Source: Agelaius tricolor
Taxonomy: Eukaryota > Chordata > Aves > Passeriformes > Icteridae
Direction: 5' to 3'
NCBI GenBank assembly: GCA_023055355.1
Contig: JALJCS010000054.1
Span: forward strand, 868,001-932,000
Length of the DNA: 64,000 nt
Positions 19,501 through 28,179 of the stretch are shown piece by piece. Position 1 is the stretch's first letter. Each line of letters starts with the position of its first letter. The notes under the pieces are model-generated. The model was not told where the DNA came from. It searched no databases and saw nothing but the letters and a program-made list of their open reading frames with translations. Made by a program: the position numbers and the translations under genes.

Positions 19501-20467
19501 CCCGCTGCTGGTGACACTGGGAAGCTCCAGATCATCTGGGGTGGAGAGCAGAGGGCGGGATGACCTCATGGAATGGAGCAAGAAGGGAATTTTTGGGGAA
19601 TTTCGGCGTTTTACCCACCTGAAACTCTCAGGGTCACATCCCGCGACGCTGACCAGCGGTCGCCGTCGAGGATCTCGAAGCGGAACCTGTAGAGGCCACT
19701 GTCCCCCGGTGTCACCCCCCGCAGCAACAGGGTGCAATTCCGGGCCATGGGGTCCCCCAGGAGCTGGGCACGACCCCCAAAACGGGGATCCACATCCTGG
19801 GGGGCGGCGGAGTGGAACACAACCGTCCGCTGGCCGTCGTAGTCCTTGTACCAGATGGCCACGATGCCGGCCCCCGCTGTCACATCCGCGGGGTAGCTGA
19901 AGGTGCAGGGCACAACCAGGCAGGACCCCCCGCTGGCCTGCAGGGACTCGGGGTAGGAGACCCCCCAGGAGCTGAGGGCTGTGCCAGGGAAAATCGGGAT
20001 TAGGGAGCCAGAAGTGTCCCCACTTCCCCCAGGACACGCTGGGGACACGTCACCGGTGCTTGATGGGGCAGGATTTGGGATAAACCCCCGCAGGAGGAGG
20101 TTTTGGGGTGGAGGAGGGGGAGATATGCAGGAAAAGCTGGATCTTTTGGGCCTAAATAATGAAGAAAAAGGGGAAAGAGACATCCTGGGGTCCCAAATTT
20201 ATTTCCTCACCCTGGCGCCTTGTCCTTGCTCCCATGGCCTGGCTGTCCCCTTGTCACCCCATTCCCGCCCATCAGGGGTGTGGGATCATGGCCAATCCCC
20301 CCAGGAACAGCCTTGGGATCCCCCAGATTCCTGCCAGGCTCCTACTCCCACCCACTGGGGCCAATGCCGGCCTCCAGTCCCGCAGGGGACAATCCCAAGG
20401 GTGTCACCGTCCCCATACCTGGCGGGACGAGGCTGGCCAGGAGCACGAGGCAGCGGGGCAGGCGCAT
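7518..20467 (-). CDS. SIGLEC1: Sialoadhesin (SIGLEC1/CD169) orthologue, gene-level entry
   Basis: Multi-exon gene for a macrophage-type, sialic-acid-binding surface receptor of the Ig superfamily. Visible coding exons in transcript order are 20467-20419, 19978-19619, 19535-19239, 19033-18770, 17986-17726, 17136-16837, 16140-15886, 15299-14997, 13765-13511, 12878-12585, 11818-11704 (cut by the gap), 11540-11301, 11106-10807, 10718-10464, 9723-9427, 8543-8444 and 7590-7518. Every complete Ig exon has 1-1 phase and GT-AG borders, as is usual for this superfamily. The V-set keeps the siglec binding residues. C2 domains mostly alternate between a type starting YPPR-like without the core Trp and a type starting A/TxxV with WY/WF. 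One V plus thirteen C2 domains are seen; human sialoadhesin has seventeen Ig domains in total. Adjacent HSPA12B and C20orf27 match human synteny. The 3' end of the CDS (stop) was not located. Confidence 0.9.
7610..8425. repeat. About 36-40 bp minisatellite in the SIGLEC1 tail intron
   Basis: Alternating units with GTCACTGTGCCAGGGTCACT and CCACCCTGGGGTCCTTGTCA, filling almost the whole intron between the transmembrane and cytoplasmic exons. Confidence 0.9.
8444..8543 (-). CDS. SIGLEC1: SIGLEC1 exon: transmembrane segment
   Basis: Encodes LSHLRTFRVLSG, then the hydrophobic run LLVAIVAIATVALLAL, then KVWP. This gives a single-pass type I topology. The acceptor is TCCCCAG|CT. The donor CCCAG|GTGACG (phase 2) is preferred over the earlier AAG|GTGTGG because it joins in frame to a basic cytoplasmic exon. 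Confidence 0.8.
8700..9426. repeat. Tandem copies of the last SIGLEC1 Ig exon 3' end plus intron
   Basis: Units of 183-193 bp. Each repeats about 45 bp of exon end (minus strand GCAACGCC...GTCCACA), an intact donor GTGAGTGGGG and about 140 bp of intron. True exon end is 9427; copy donors fall at 9244, 9056 and 8863. A partial unit runs to about 8700. Confidence 0.92.
9427..9723 (-). CDS. SIGLEC1: SIGLEC1 exon: membrane-proximal Ig C2 domain
   Basis: YPPR-type domain: PPRAVSVSTFLENQNG, IVLCTAQSHPPSS, GRYVCVATNALGNATAS, ending ADFDVH, donor A|GTGAGTGGGG. The 3' end of this exon plus following intron is tandemly duplicated downstream (see repeat at 8700-9426). Its phase matches the transmembrane exon directly. 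Confidence 0.9.
9724..10463. other. SIGLEC1 intron, unique sequence
   Basis: Unique intronic DNA with related segments such as CTCCAAATC near 9917 and 10071, and an A-rich patch (about 10285-10330). No exon seen. Confidence 0.5.
10464..10718 (-). CDS. SIGLEC1: SIGLEC1 exon: penultimate Ig C2 domain
   Basis: A-type domain: VTLTVEPSQEVPEG, TMSCSATAWGD, NYTWYRDGRWLW, DAGSYQCQASGTWG, ending SLSVL. It is 255 nt with 1-1 phase. Confidence 0.9.
10807..11106 (-). CDS. SIGLEC1: SIGLEC1 exon: Ig C2 domain (Y-type, YAPQ start)
   Basis: Starts (Y)APQEPSFVALVEP and has AVLLCSADGVPPPD, no core Trp, and DAGLYLCSATNSRGSAT. It is 300 nt with 1-1 phase and donor CAG|GTGAGG. Confidence 0.9.
11301..11540 (-). 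CDS. SIGLEC1: SIGLEC1 exon: Ig C2 domain after the gap
   Basis: A-type domain: TRVLVRPSAEVAEG, VTLTCQAPQAQPG, LYTWFKNGRWV, DAGLYGCRAGRGRRAPP, ending ALAVLC. It starts much like the domain before the gap. It is 240 nt with 1-1 phase. Confidence 0.9.
11604..11703. other. Assembly gap (100 N)
   Basis: Exactly 100 Ns, the usual placeholder for a gap of unknown length. It falls inside SIGLEC1 between two A-type Ig exons. Confidence 1.
11704..11818 (-). CDS. SIGLEC1: SIGLEC1 exon: Ig C2 domain 10, truncated by assembly gap
   Basis: The first 38 codons of an A-type domain remain: TRVLISPSSEVLEGDNVS, LLCQVAGEPP, VYSWYK. The sequence then enters the N run. The rest of this exon and, judging by the A/Y alternation, probably one YPPR-type exon are missing. 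Confidence 0.85.
12075..12560. repeat. About 62 bp minisatellite in a SIGLEC1 intron
   Basis: Copies combine GGTCATTCCCATGGGATG with GGGATCTGGTGGCACTGG. About seven units, ending close to the domain 9 exon donor. Confidence 0.88.
12585..12878 (-). CDS. SIGLEC1: SIGLEC1 exon: Ig C2 domain 9
   Basis: YPPR-type domain: PPRDPLLTAFLEAEQG, IFQCSVASNPPAQ, ADDGSYRCTATNAHGS, ending LYLRVQ. It is 294 nt with 1-1 phase and donor CAAG|GTGGGG. Confidence 0.9.
12962..13508. repeat. Purine tract (GGGGAAA)n in a SIGLEC1 intron
   Basis: About 540 bp of almost pure A/G on the plus strand (C/T on the gene strand). It starts three bases after the domain 8 donor and reaches to within about 85 bp of the next exon. 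It contains one inserted AAGCACAGACATGAGGTCAT that resembles the adjacent 62-bp family. Confidence 0.92.
13511..13765 (-). CDS. SIGLEC1: SIGLEC1 exon: Ig C2 domain 8
   Basis: A-type domain: NVTVSPSPHVLEGDN, TLTCHLSSG, NITWYHNRQQ, DAGLYRCQASTAGG, ending LLDVLC. It carries several N-glycosylation sequons (NVT, NAT, NIT). The donor is T|GTGCGT, immediately followed by a 540-bp polypyrimidine repeat on the coding strand. Confidence 0.9.
14010..14850. repeat. About 30 bp minisatellite (CATTTCCATGTCTGGATTTC) with higher-order duplication
   Basis: Core ACATTTCCATGTgGcATTTCC and CTGGATTTCATGGACATGTG. Roughly 14158-14446 recurs about 384 bp downstream almost unchanged, a recent block duplication inside the array. 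Confidence 0.9.
14997..15299 (-). CDS. SIGLEC1: SIGLEC1 exon: Ig C2 domain 7
   Basis: YPPR-type domain: PPRQPVLSSFL, GIIQCSVESDPESNLT, DEGIYVCQAGNSQGRAS. It holds an additional close cysteine pair (IACTQGC) in the C'-D region, not seen in the sister domains here. It is 303 nt with 1-1 phase. Confidence 0.9.
15380..15690 (+). mobile_element. CR1-like LINE 3' fragments (two)
   Basis: Contains CR1 3' end phrases (GTGGAGGTGTCCCTGCCAAG, GAGGTCCCTTCCAACCCAAT). A second partial piece is at about 15570-15690. Truncated, no ORF. Confidence 0.7.
15886..16140 (-). CDS. SIGLEC1: SIGLEC1 exon: Ig C2 domain 6
   Basis: A-type domain: LRIQPSAEVTEG, VTLTCVGTG, LYTWYRNGRRL, DAGAFQCQVRSRNGSDTS (NGS sequon), ending PLRVLC. 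It is 255 nt with 1-1 phase and donor T|GTGAGC. Confidence 0.9.
16141..16836. other. SIGLEC1 intron, unique sequence
   Basis: No repeat array and no exon. Moderately AT-richer than neighbours. Confidence 0.5.
16837..17136 (-). CDS. SIGLEC1: SIGLEC1 exon: Ig C2 domain 5
   Basis: YPPR-type domain starting (Y)PPRIPTLTLF. It has VIVRCTVDSHPP, no core Trp (LAIDHDG), and DSGKYGCTASNVHGNAS with an N-glycosylation sequon. Lack of Trp is normal for this class in sialoadhesin. It is 300 nt with 1-1 phase. Confidence 0.9.
17137..17725. other. SIGLEC1 intron, unique AT-richer sequence
   Basis: No tandem repeat. A short CR1-like scrap (GCTCCATCCAGCCTGGCCTT) lies near 17270. The rest is unassigned. Confidence 0.5.
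17726..17986 (-). CDS. SIGLEC1: SIGLEC1 exon: Ig C2 domain 4
   Basis: First of the A-type domains: EISASPAAEVLEG, then TTLSCDVPG, YTWFKNSAWL (core Trp) and DAGYYSCQVTNSQG, ending SLSVTC. It is 261 nt with 1-1 phase and a CTCAG acceptor. Confidence 0.9.
18375..18515 (+). mobile_element. CR1-like LINE 3' fragment
   Basis: GATCCACCTGGGATGGCAGG and CCCATGGCAGGGGTAGGAAT followed by AAGGTCCCTTCCCA are typical of CR1 3' ends. It sits in the SIGLEC1 domain 3-4 intron. Confidence 0.75.
18770..19033 (-). CDS. SIGLEC1: SIGLEC1 exon: Ig C2 domain 3
   Basis: Starts HAPKDTQVSLSP and has TLSCEVGSS, a core Trp in YHWYKDG and DHGRYHCEAQNALG, the usual B, C and F strand signatures of an Ig C2 domain. It is 264 nt with 1-1 phase and donor T|GTAAGT. 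By its start and order it corresponds to human domain 3. Confidence 0.9.
19239..19535 (-). CDS. SIGLEC1: SIGLEC1 exon: Ig C2 domain 2
   Basis: The segment STLECSTPYFC carries the domain Cys plus the second Cys that in siglecs bridges to the V-set. It is followed by ALRWEGYDP (core Trp) and KKLLCVVS (second Cys). It is 297 nt with 1-1 phase. The donor is C|GTACGT at 19239. Confidence 0.9.
19619..19978 (-). CDS. SIGLEC1: SIGLEC1 exon: N-terminal V-set sialic-acid-binding domain
   Basis: Encodes about 120 residues starting ALSSWGVSYP. Counting the S of SWGV as mature residue 1 puts Trp at 2, Arg at 97 (in YRFRFEI) and Trp at 106 (GDRW). These are the positions known in sialoadhesin to contact sialic acid. 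The siglec cysteines are present: GSCLVVPC gives the intradomain and interdomain Cys, and NCTLLL gives the partner. NCT is a possible N-glycosylation site. Binding competence is inferred from these residues. Confidence 0.93.
20419..20467 (-). CDS. SIGLEC1: SIGLEC1 exon: start codon and signal peptide
   Basis: Encodes MRLPRCLVLLASLVPP, a short basic start followed by a hydrophobic core typical of a signal peptide, ending in CCAG|GTATGG with phase 1. The ATG sits in a strong Kozak context (GCCACCATGC). A second in-frame ATG lies seven codons upstream (20488-20486). It would be used only if the exon extends past the acceptor-like CCCCTGGCAG just before the chosen start. A further acceptor-like tract (TTGTCCCCAG) ends near 20520. 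Confidence 0.8.
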
Positions 20468-20623
20468 GGTGGCACTGCCAGGGGACATGGGGGACACGGC
20501 GTCACACCAGCACAGGGAACCCTGGGGACAACAGGAGGTGGCTGAGGACCTTGGAATGGGGGGGGATGGATCCCTGTGGGATAAATCCCGCTGGAATCAG
20601 GACAGTCCTTAACAGGAGGGAAG

Positions 20624-21112
20624 GGAAAAGGGGAAGGGAGGGAAGGGAGGGAAGGAAGGGAGGGAGGGAGGAAGGGAGGAAGGGAGGGAGGGAGGGAGGG
20701 AGGGAGGAAGGAAGGAAGGAAGGAAGGAAGGAAGGAAGGAAGGAAGGAAGGAAGGAAGGAAGACTAAAGAAAAAGGAAAAAGGGAAAGAAAAAGAAAAAG
20801 AAAGAAAAAATTAATAATGGAATAAAAAAGAAAAGAGGAAAAGAGGAAGAAAAAGAAGAAGAAGAAGAAGAAGAAGAAGAAGAAGAAGAAGAAGAAGAAG
20901 AAGAAGAAGAAGAAGAAGAAGAAGAAAAAGAAGAAGAAGGAAAAGAAGAAGAAGGAAAAGAAGAAGAAAAAGAAACAAAGAAAAAGAAGAATAAGAATAA
21001 GAATAAGAAGAAAATGAAGAAGAAAAAGAAGAAGAAAAAGAAGAAGAAGAAAAAGAAACAAAGAAAAAGAAGGAGAAAAAGAAACCAAGCAAAAGAAGAT
21101 GAATACAAAGAA
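20624..21112. repeat. Polypurine tract with (GGAA)n and (GAA)n upstream of SIGLEC1
   Basis: About 490 bp nearly free of pyrimidines on the plus strand: AGGG/GGAA tetramers (20624-20762), then about 28 uninterrupted GAA triplets (about 20845-20930) and degenerate GAA/AAAG. It begins about 160 bp upstream of the start codon. Confidence 0.95.
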
Positions 21113-21814
21113 TAAACAGAGAATTATTTAAAACATTTTTGCAGCTCCAGACGAACTCCTGACATTCCTTTCCGCTTCGCCCCTCATCGTTCCGTGACAA
21201 ACCAGAATAATTTCACCCTGAACTTTTTCCCAATATCCCGGAAATCAGCGGTCGGATTGCTGCGAGCTCCGATCCTCCTCTGAGCTCTCCTGGGTCTCTC
21301 CCTGAGGAACGAGGCCTCTCCCAGCCCCCCTCTCCGGCCTTTCCCTCTCCACCATTCCCTCCTTCTCCGATACCTCCTTTTCCCACATCTGTATCCAATT
21401 TCCTCGCCGCTCCTTGGATTTCGGGCTGGATTTCCCGCTCTGGAGAGCTTTGCTTGGGATTTTTTTCCAGACTATGAGCACAGAGAATGTCTGGGGTGGC
21501 CCCTGGGTGTCGATGCTTGGAGGGGGGGGGGGACGATGCGAGGCCACAAATTGTCACGGGATTCGTCCCGGAAGAGGAAGGAAGAGCCGAGATCCAGCCC
21601 CCAACTGGTGTTGGTGCCAAGTTTCGTTTCTTCTGCTGGGTTTCTCCCGGTTTCGATTCCTGAGGGCCCCTGGGGGATCCCTCGGGATGGGGGACCCAGG
21701 GAGGTCAGTGGCCCCTGGTGGGGCTCTGCTGCTTGGAATTCCAAGGGTTGGAAAGATTTCTAGGAAAACGCTTTAGGGGAGACACGGGGTGGGGAAGGTG
21801 TCCCTGGTGTCCCT
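21113..21814. other. Unique sequence upstream of SIGLEC1
   Basis: No array and no exon. An 11-base G run occurs near 21520. Confidence 0.4.
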
Positions 21815-22030
21815 AAATGGGATTTAAGGAATGGGTTGGGAGGGAAATGAAATCTTGTTTCATTTCCATGGGCAGGGACGTTTCCTGCTGTCCCAGATGG
21901 CTCCAAACCCTGTCCAACCTGGCCTTGGACACTTCCAAGAATGGGGCAGCCACAGCAAATCTGGGAATTCCATTCCGGAAGCTTCCCACCCTCAGAGGGA
22001 GGAATTTTTTCCCAGTCTCCCACCTATCCC
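21815..22030 (-). mobile_element. CR1-like LINE fragment, reverse orientation
   Basis: Contains TGTCCAACCTGGCCTTGGAC and GGGGCAGCCACAGCAAATCT, the complement of the CR1 3' region. Confidence 0.65.
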
Positions 22031-22353
22031 TGCAGTTCAAAAGTCACTTTTTGGCACAGGAATGAGCACGGGGAGGGGACATTCCCAGTGTGGGACCCTT
22101 CAGCTCCATCCCATCCCAAAAAACCAGGGAAACAGGGACCACGGGGTGGTGGAACACCATTCCTTGGGATAAGGGATGGATGTGACCCCCTCCAAGCCTG
22201 GATCTGATTCCTGGAGTTCCAAGCACTTCCCTGGCTCCTGGCAGGAGATGGAGCAGGCTCATCCCAAAGGGATCCTCCTGGAGCCACCCCCACCCCTCAT
22301 CCCTGTCTCCAGAATTCCCATCCTTCCCCATCCCTGGAGAACCGCGGCGTTAC

Positions 22354-22448
22354 CTGGAAGCGGTGGTGGCTCTGGAAGTGCCACCTCCGGAGCGGTGGCA
22401 TTGGGAAACCGCCTGTCCCTGCGCTCAGGGACGTCCCTTTATCGGCTG
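22354..22448 (-). promoter_or_regulatory. Candidate SIGLEC1 promoter and noncoding first exon
   Basis: Unique GC-rich block about 1.9 kb upstream of the SIGLEC1 start. On the minus strand a TATA-like GATAAA (about 22444-22439) is followed about 85 nt later by a good donor (TTCCAG|GTAACG, exon end 22354). A short noncoding first exon spliced to the start-codon exon would fit. Inference only. Confidence 0.3.
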
Positions 22449-22529
22449 TGGGAGGAGGGCGAGGAGCCCCAGACCGCAGAACTTCCCTCTTCAGAGTCCC
22501 TGCTCTGATTTTGGGAAGTGGCGACCGCT

Positions 22530-23255
22530 GCGGCAGCTTTTCCCTAATTCCGTGTTTTTGGGGCCAGGGTGGGTTTGGAGCGCTCCGAGGCCTCTGGGTT
22601 TAGGGTCCTGCTGGTGGGACTGGGGCAGGGCTGGTGTTGTTCCCTGTGGGAACGGTTTGGGATTTGTGCTGGTAGCTCGGGAATGTTTTTGTTGTGTCTT
22701 GGAGGGAAGCAAGGGCGGCTCTGCCCTCACCCTGCCGGGAAGGGGTTGGGATTGCAACAGGAACTGGGGGGACACGGCCAGGAAAACTGATCCCAACTGA
22801 TCCAGGAATATCCCGGACCATGTGGCTCCAGGATAAACTGGAAAAGGAAAGGGGGATGTTGGGAGTGATGGGGTTTGTCCTCCTGGGCCACCAAAATGGA
22901 TCCTGGCTGTCCTCAGAATGCTGAATGCTCCAAGGGCTGGGAGCACCTGAGTTCTGGGAGAGCTGGGAATGTTCCCCTGGAGAAGGGAAAAATCCAGGGA
23001 ATCCTCAGAATCCCTCTAAAGGGGCTCCAGGAGAGCTGGAGAGAGGCTGGGGTCAAGGCTTGCAGGGACAGGAGCCAGGGAATGGCTCCCACTGGGAAAG
23101 GGGAGATTGGGCTGGGATCTTGGCAAGGAATTCCTGCCTGGGCTGGAATTCCCAGATTTGCTGGGGCTGCCCCTGGATCCCTGGCAGTGCCCAAGGCCAG
23201 GCTGGGCATCGGGGCTGGATCCAGCTGCGATGGTGGGAGACGCCCCCGAAGGCAG
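22530..23255 (+). repeat. Long duplicated segment, copy A (partner 47771-48500)
   Basis: About 720 bp, almost base-for-base the same as 47771-48500 in HSPA12B intron 3, same orientation. The last third carries a CR1-like 3' end. It could be a young retroelement copy or a local duplication. Confidence 0.9.
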
Positions 23256-23644
23256 GAGAGGGCTCTGCCAGAGAAAATTCCCAAAGGAATTCTCGGCTGG
23301 GCACCACGGCTCTGGGGATGTAGAGGCTGATCCAGATCCAACCTCTGCCCCCTGCAGTAAAGACGCCCGGGCTGGTGGCACTGGTGGCACTGGTGGCACT
23401 GGCGGCACTGGTGGCTCTGGTGGCACTGGTGGCACGGGGCGGGGCTGGCCCCTCGTGACCACTCGGGGTCAATGTCCGACCTTGTGCCCTGGCAGTGTGG
23501 GAAAGTGCCCTCGGCCCCTCCCGGCCGTGCCAGCGGGTGCTGAGTCAGCAGGGACGTGCCCATGGCCCCCGGTGCCCCACGGCCCACGGTGTCCCCCTGG
23601 CTGTGCCACCCCCCGGGAAACGGAGCCAGACCCCACCGGGGGGT

Positions 23645-24510
23645 GCCGGTGTGGGGCTGTGCCAGGCCTGGGGGATCCATGGATTTGGGAGCTGTGGGAT
23701 ATTGGGTTTGGGAGCTGTGCCAATGCCGGTGGATTATTGGATTTGGGAGTTGTGCCAATGTCAGGGGGCTCTTGGATTTGGGAGCTGTGCCAGTGGTGGA
23801 AGGCTCCTGGATTTGGGAGCTGTGCCAATGCTGGTGGGATCTTGGATTTGGGAGCTCTGCCAGGCCTGGGGGATCCTGGATTTGGGAGCTCTGCCAGGCC
23901 TGGGGGATCCTGGATTTGGGAGCTGTGCCAGTGGTGGAGGGCTTTTGGATTTGGGAGCTGTGCCAGTCCTAGTGGATCCTGGATTTGGGAGCTGTGCCAG
24001 TCCCAGTGGGCTTTTGGATTTGGGAACTGTGCCAGGCCTGATGGCATCTTGGAGACAGGAGCTGTGCCAATCCCGGTGGGCTCCTGGATTTCGGAGCTGT
24101 GCCAGTCCCTGGTGACTTTTGGAACTGGGACCTGTGCCAGTCCTGGTGGGATCTTGGCTCTTGATTGGCTGTGCCAATCCCTGTGGGGTGTCGGTGTGCA
24201 GGTTGTGCCAATCCCACTGGTCTCTTGGAGCTGGGAGCCGTGCCAGTCCTGGTGGGCTCCTGGTTTTGGGAGCCGTGCCAGTCCTGGTGGGACCATGGAA
24301 TGGGAGCTGTGCCAGGCCTGTGGGTTCTTGGATTTGGAAACTGTGCCAATCCCAGTGGACTCTTTGAAATGGGACTCGTGCCAATCCTGGTGAGTTGCCA
24401 GTGTGGGGATTTTGCCAGTCTGGGTGGGCATTTGGACTTGGGAGCTCTGTCAGTCCTGGTGGGCTCTCAGAAACGGGATCTGTGCCAGCAGCACCACGCA
24501 CTCCCCTGGC
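23645..24510. repeat. About 36 bp minisatellite (GGGAGCTGTGCCAGTCCTGG)
   Basis: About 24 copies of TGTGCCAGTCCTGGTGGGCT plus CTTGGATTTGGGAGC. A short GGTGGCACT array lies at 23365-23440. Confidence 0.9.
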
Positions 24511-25084
24511 ACCGGGACAGCTCCATGTGATCCGTGCCAGGGCTGTGGCAGGAAAGGCTGGGGCAGCCTGACCCAGCTCCAGCCCCGCTCTCTGCCCCCG
24601 CTTCCGCAGCCTCCGCTTCCCTTCCCCTTCGTGCCAGCAGCGCCGTGCCCGCCGTGCCCTGGCACTGCCGGGGGCTGGGGGTGCCCTCCCCTGAGCTCTG
24701 GGTGCTGCCAGCTCTGGGTGGGACCCCTGGATCTCCTGGCATTCCTGTGGTGGGAATCCAGCAGGATCCAGAAAGGGAAAGGCTCATCCCAATCCCTTTC
24801 CTGGGATACCTGCGCCCTTTTCCAGGACATCCAGGAGCCTCGTCCCGTGCCAGGGTTGCCAGCCCACGTTGTCCCAGCTCCACAGAAGCTCGGGAGCTTC
24901 CGGAGCTCTCCAGCCCCAGGCTGTGCAGGGCCCCATCCAGTTCCTCTTTCCAGGCCCAGGGTGGGACCAGCAGGAAAAGGGAAGCTAAAATTAATGGAAT
25001 ATCAGGGAAAAGTTGCAAAGGGATGGAAAAATCTCTGGGTGTGTCCAGGGGAGGGTGGGATGGCTGTGCCATAGCCTGGGGATT
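24511..25084. other. Unique intergenic segment
   Basis: GC-rich, no exon recognised on either strand. Confidence 0.4.
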
Positions 25085-26375
25085 GGCTTCCTCCCGGGAG
25101 TGGGAATTCTCCTGGGAATGAGCATCCTCCTGGGGGCCAGTACTGTCCTGGGGACCAGGATCCTCCTGGGAATGAGCAAATTCCTAGGGATGAACATCCT
25201 TCTGGGATGAGAACCTTCCTGGGGACCCGGATCTTTCTGGGAATGAGAACCTTCCTGGGGACTGGGATCCTTCTGGGAATGAGAACCTTCTTGGGGATGA
25301 GAACTTTCCAGGGCACTAGGATCCTCCTGGGAATGAGAACTTTCCAGGAAACCAGGACCTTTCTGGGAATGAGAACCTTCTAGGAGACCAGAATCCTCCT
25401 GGAAATGAGAACCTCCCTGGAGATGAAGGTTTTTCTGGGAACGAGAACCTTCCTGGGGACCAGGATCCTCCTGGGAATGAGAACTTTCCAGGGTGCCAGG
25501 ACCTTTCTGGGAATGAGAACCTTCTAGGAGACCAGGATCCTCCTGGGAATGAGAGCCTTCCTGGAGATGAAGGTTTTCCAGGGAACGAGAACCTTCCTGG
25601 GAATGAGAACTTTCCTGAGAATGAGAACCTTCCTGAGGATCAACATCTTCCTGGGACGAGCATTTTCCTGGGAATGAGAACCTTCCTGGGGACCAACATC
25701 CTCCTGGGACCAGCATTTTCCCGGGGCCAGCATTTTCCAGGGAATGAGCTTTCCTGGAGACCAACATCCTGCTGGGACCAGCATCCACCTGGGAATGGGA
25801 ACCTTAATGGGAATGAAAATTTTCCCTGGGGACCAACATCCTCCTGGTTCCAGCATTCTCATGGGACAAGTATTTTCCTGGGAATGAGAACCTTCCTAGG
25901 AAAGAGAACTTTCCTGGGGACCAACATCCTCCTGGGATCAGCATTTTCATGGGAATGAGAACTTTCCTGGAGACCACCATTCTTCTGGGACCAGCATTTT
26001 CTTGGGAATGGGAACCTGGATGGGAATGAGAACTTTCCTGGGGACCAACATCCTGCTGGGACCAGCATCCACCTGGGAATGAGAACTTTCCTGGGAATGA
26101 GAACCTTCCTGGGGACCATCATCCTCCTGGTTCCAGCATTTTACTGGGACCAGCATTTTCCTGGGAATGATAATTTTCCCTGGGGACCAGCATCCTCCTG
26201 ACACCAGCATTCTCATGGGACCAGGATTTTCCTGGGAATGAGAACTTTCCTGAGGACCAACACCCTCCTGGTTCCAGCATTTTCCTGGGAATGAGAACCT
26301 TCCTGAGGACCAGCACTTTTCTGGGAATGAGAACTTTCCTGGCGACCAACATCCTTATGGAACCAGCCTCTTCCT
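25085..26375. repeat. About 20-30 bp minisatellite (CTGGGAATGAGAACCTTCCT)
   Basis: 1.3 kb of units alternating TGGGAATGAGAACtTTCC and TGGGGACCAGgATCCTCC. Confidence 0.9.
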
Positions 26376-28020
26376 GGGACAAAGCGCCCCCATTGCCCCG
26401 CGTGTCCCGCTCTCATTCCCGGGGCGGGTGGAGCGCGGTCCGCGGGGGCCGCGGCTCATTCCGTGCCCGGGAGGAACGCGGGACGGCCGGGAGGAATGCG
26501 GGATGGCCGGGAGGAATGCGGGATGGGCGGCGCGCCGCAGAGATAACCGGGAATTCCGCTGTGGGAGAGGAAAACAGTGATGGGAAGAGTGGGAATAAAT
26601 CACTCGTCCCGTGGCGGCGAGTGCGGGCCGCGCCAGGGACCCCAAATCCAGCGCAAAATTCCCTATTCCCAGGAAAACCCTTCCTTTCCTTTCCTGAGAA
26701 CTTTGAGGCAAGTTCTCATTTCCCAACGCGGAGCAGCGGCCGTGGAGGGAGGGGGTGGAGGAAGAGGAGGCAGCGCTGTGGGATGGGGCCGATTTCCCTC
26801 CAGCCCCTCCCGCATTCCTCCCTTCCCTTTCCTGGCGTGAAAAGCTGAAGGAAAAGGACAAAACCAAATAAATCCGGGCTCGGCGGGGACACCGCGGTGA
26901 CACCCGCGTCACCGTCCGGGCGCTGGCACCTGAGTCAACACAGACTGGTTTTCTTTGGCTGGGGACACTGGGAAGCGAGGTGGGGTTCCAAACCGAGGGA
27001 AAAACTTGGGAATCCCGGCCTGCTGGGACATTCCCGAGGTCCCCACTGAGGCTTCTCAGCCCCGCACAGGTGTTGGGGACTCCCGAGCACACCTGGATTC
27101 CCTCCGGCTGGAATGCGCGGGGGTTCCAAAGCGGGGCGGGGCGGGGGGGGTGGCAGGTATGGAATTATGGAATTGTCCCCTCCCCGCCCTGCCAAGGGTC
27201 ACCCAGGCCTGGGAACGCGGCTCCAGGCAGCACCAGGGAAATGTTTGCTTTGGCACGGGGGTGGCGATGAGGCCCCCGGTGAGGCTGGGAGGCTCCCGGC
27301 TCCGCTCGGCTCCTCCCGGATCCTGCTGGGCTCTCCCAGCCCTTCCCGGCTCCTCTGGCTGCCCCAAATCCCCTCAGTGCCCTCCCCGTCCTCCCAGTTC
27401 ACCCATCTCACCCTGGCTCTCCCAGCTCCCCCCAGTTCCCCCTTCCCAGTACTCCCAGTTCACCCGGGTCGCGCTGGTTTCTGCTCTCCCCCCCCAGCTT
27501 GCCCTGACCCCAGTTCTCCCAGTCCCTCCCAGTCCCTCCCAGTTCCCCGTCTCCTCCTGCTCTCTCTGCTTCCCCCACTCTGCTCCCCTCAATCCCACTC
27601 CAGTACTCCCAGTTAATCCCAGCTCTCCCATTCCCCCCAAGTCATTCCAGTTTGCCCCGGCCCTGCTGCCTCCTCCTCCTGCTCTTCCTGGCTCCCCCAG
27701 CTTCTCCTGTTTTTTCCCAGATCGTCCCAATTCCCTCTGGCTCCCCCCAGTCCCTCCCAGTTCTTCCTGGCTCCTCCTGCTCCCCCCAGTTCCCCCCAGT
27801 CCCTCCCAGTCCTCCCAGTTCCCCCCAGTTTGGGCTCCGCAGATCCAGAGTGGGATCCCGTGGAATGGGGGTGGGAACCCCTGGTGTGACCCCTCCCCAT
27901 CCCAGGGCTGTCCCAGCCCCCCCAGGGTCACCTCATGTCCCCAAATCTGGCCTGGGGGGCGACTCTCAGCCCCACAGTGCGGGAAGAGAGGAGGGAACGT
28001 GGAGGGGGAAGCCCCAGACT
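26376..28020. other. Unique GC-rich intergenic block, candidate regulatory region
   Basis: No tandem array in the first part; CpG-rich patches at about 26395-26550 and 26880-26930 include AGATAACC and TGAGTCAAC elements. 27370-27830 is a pyrimidine-rich CCCAGTTC-type low-complexity stretch. No coding exon supported. Confidence 0.35.
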
Positions 28021-28175
28021 GGGGGGTTTGGGATCCATGGGATGGGACGGGAAGGGATGGAATGGGATGGGATGGGATCCATGGGATGAGATGAGAAGGG
28101 ATGGGATCCATGGGATGGGATCCATGGGATGGGATGGGGGAAGGAGCTCCCTCTAATCTGGGGGAGCACAAGTCC
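28021..28175. repeat. GGGATGGGATCCAT short tandem repeat
   Basis: Degenerate GGGAT pentamers with GATCCATGGGATG motifs. Confidence 0.8.
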
Positions 28176-28179
28176 AACC

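Noticed and set aside
20838..21108. Open frames of poly-Ser/Leu/Phe on the minus strand
   Set aside because: Translations of the GAA/GGAA polypurine tract.
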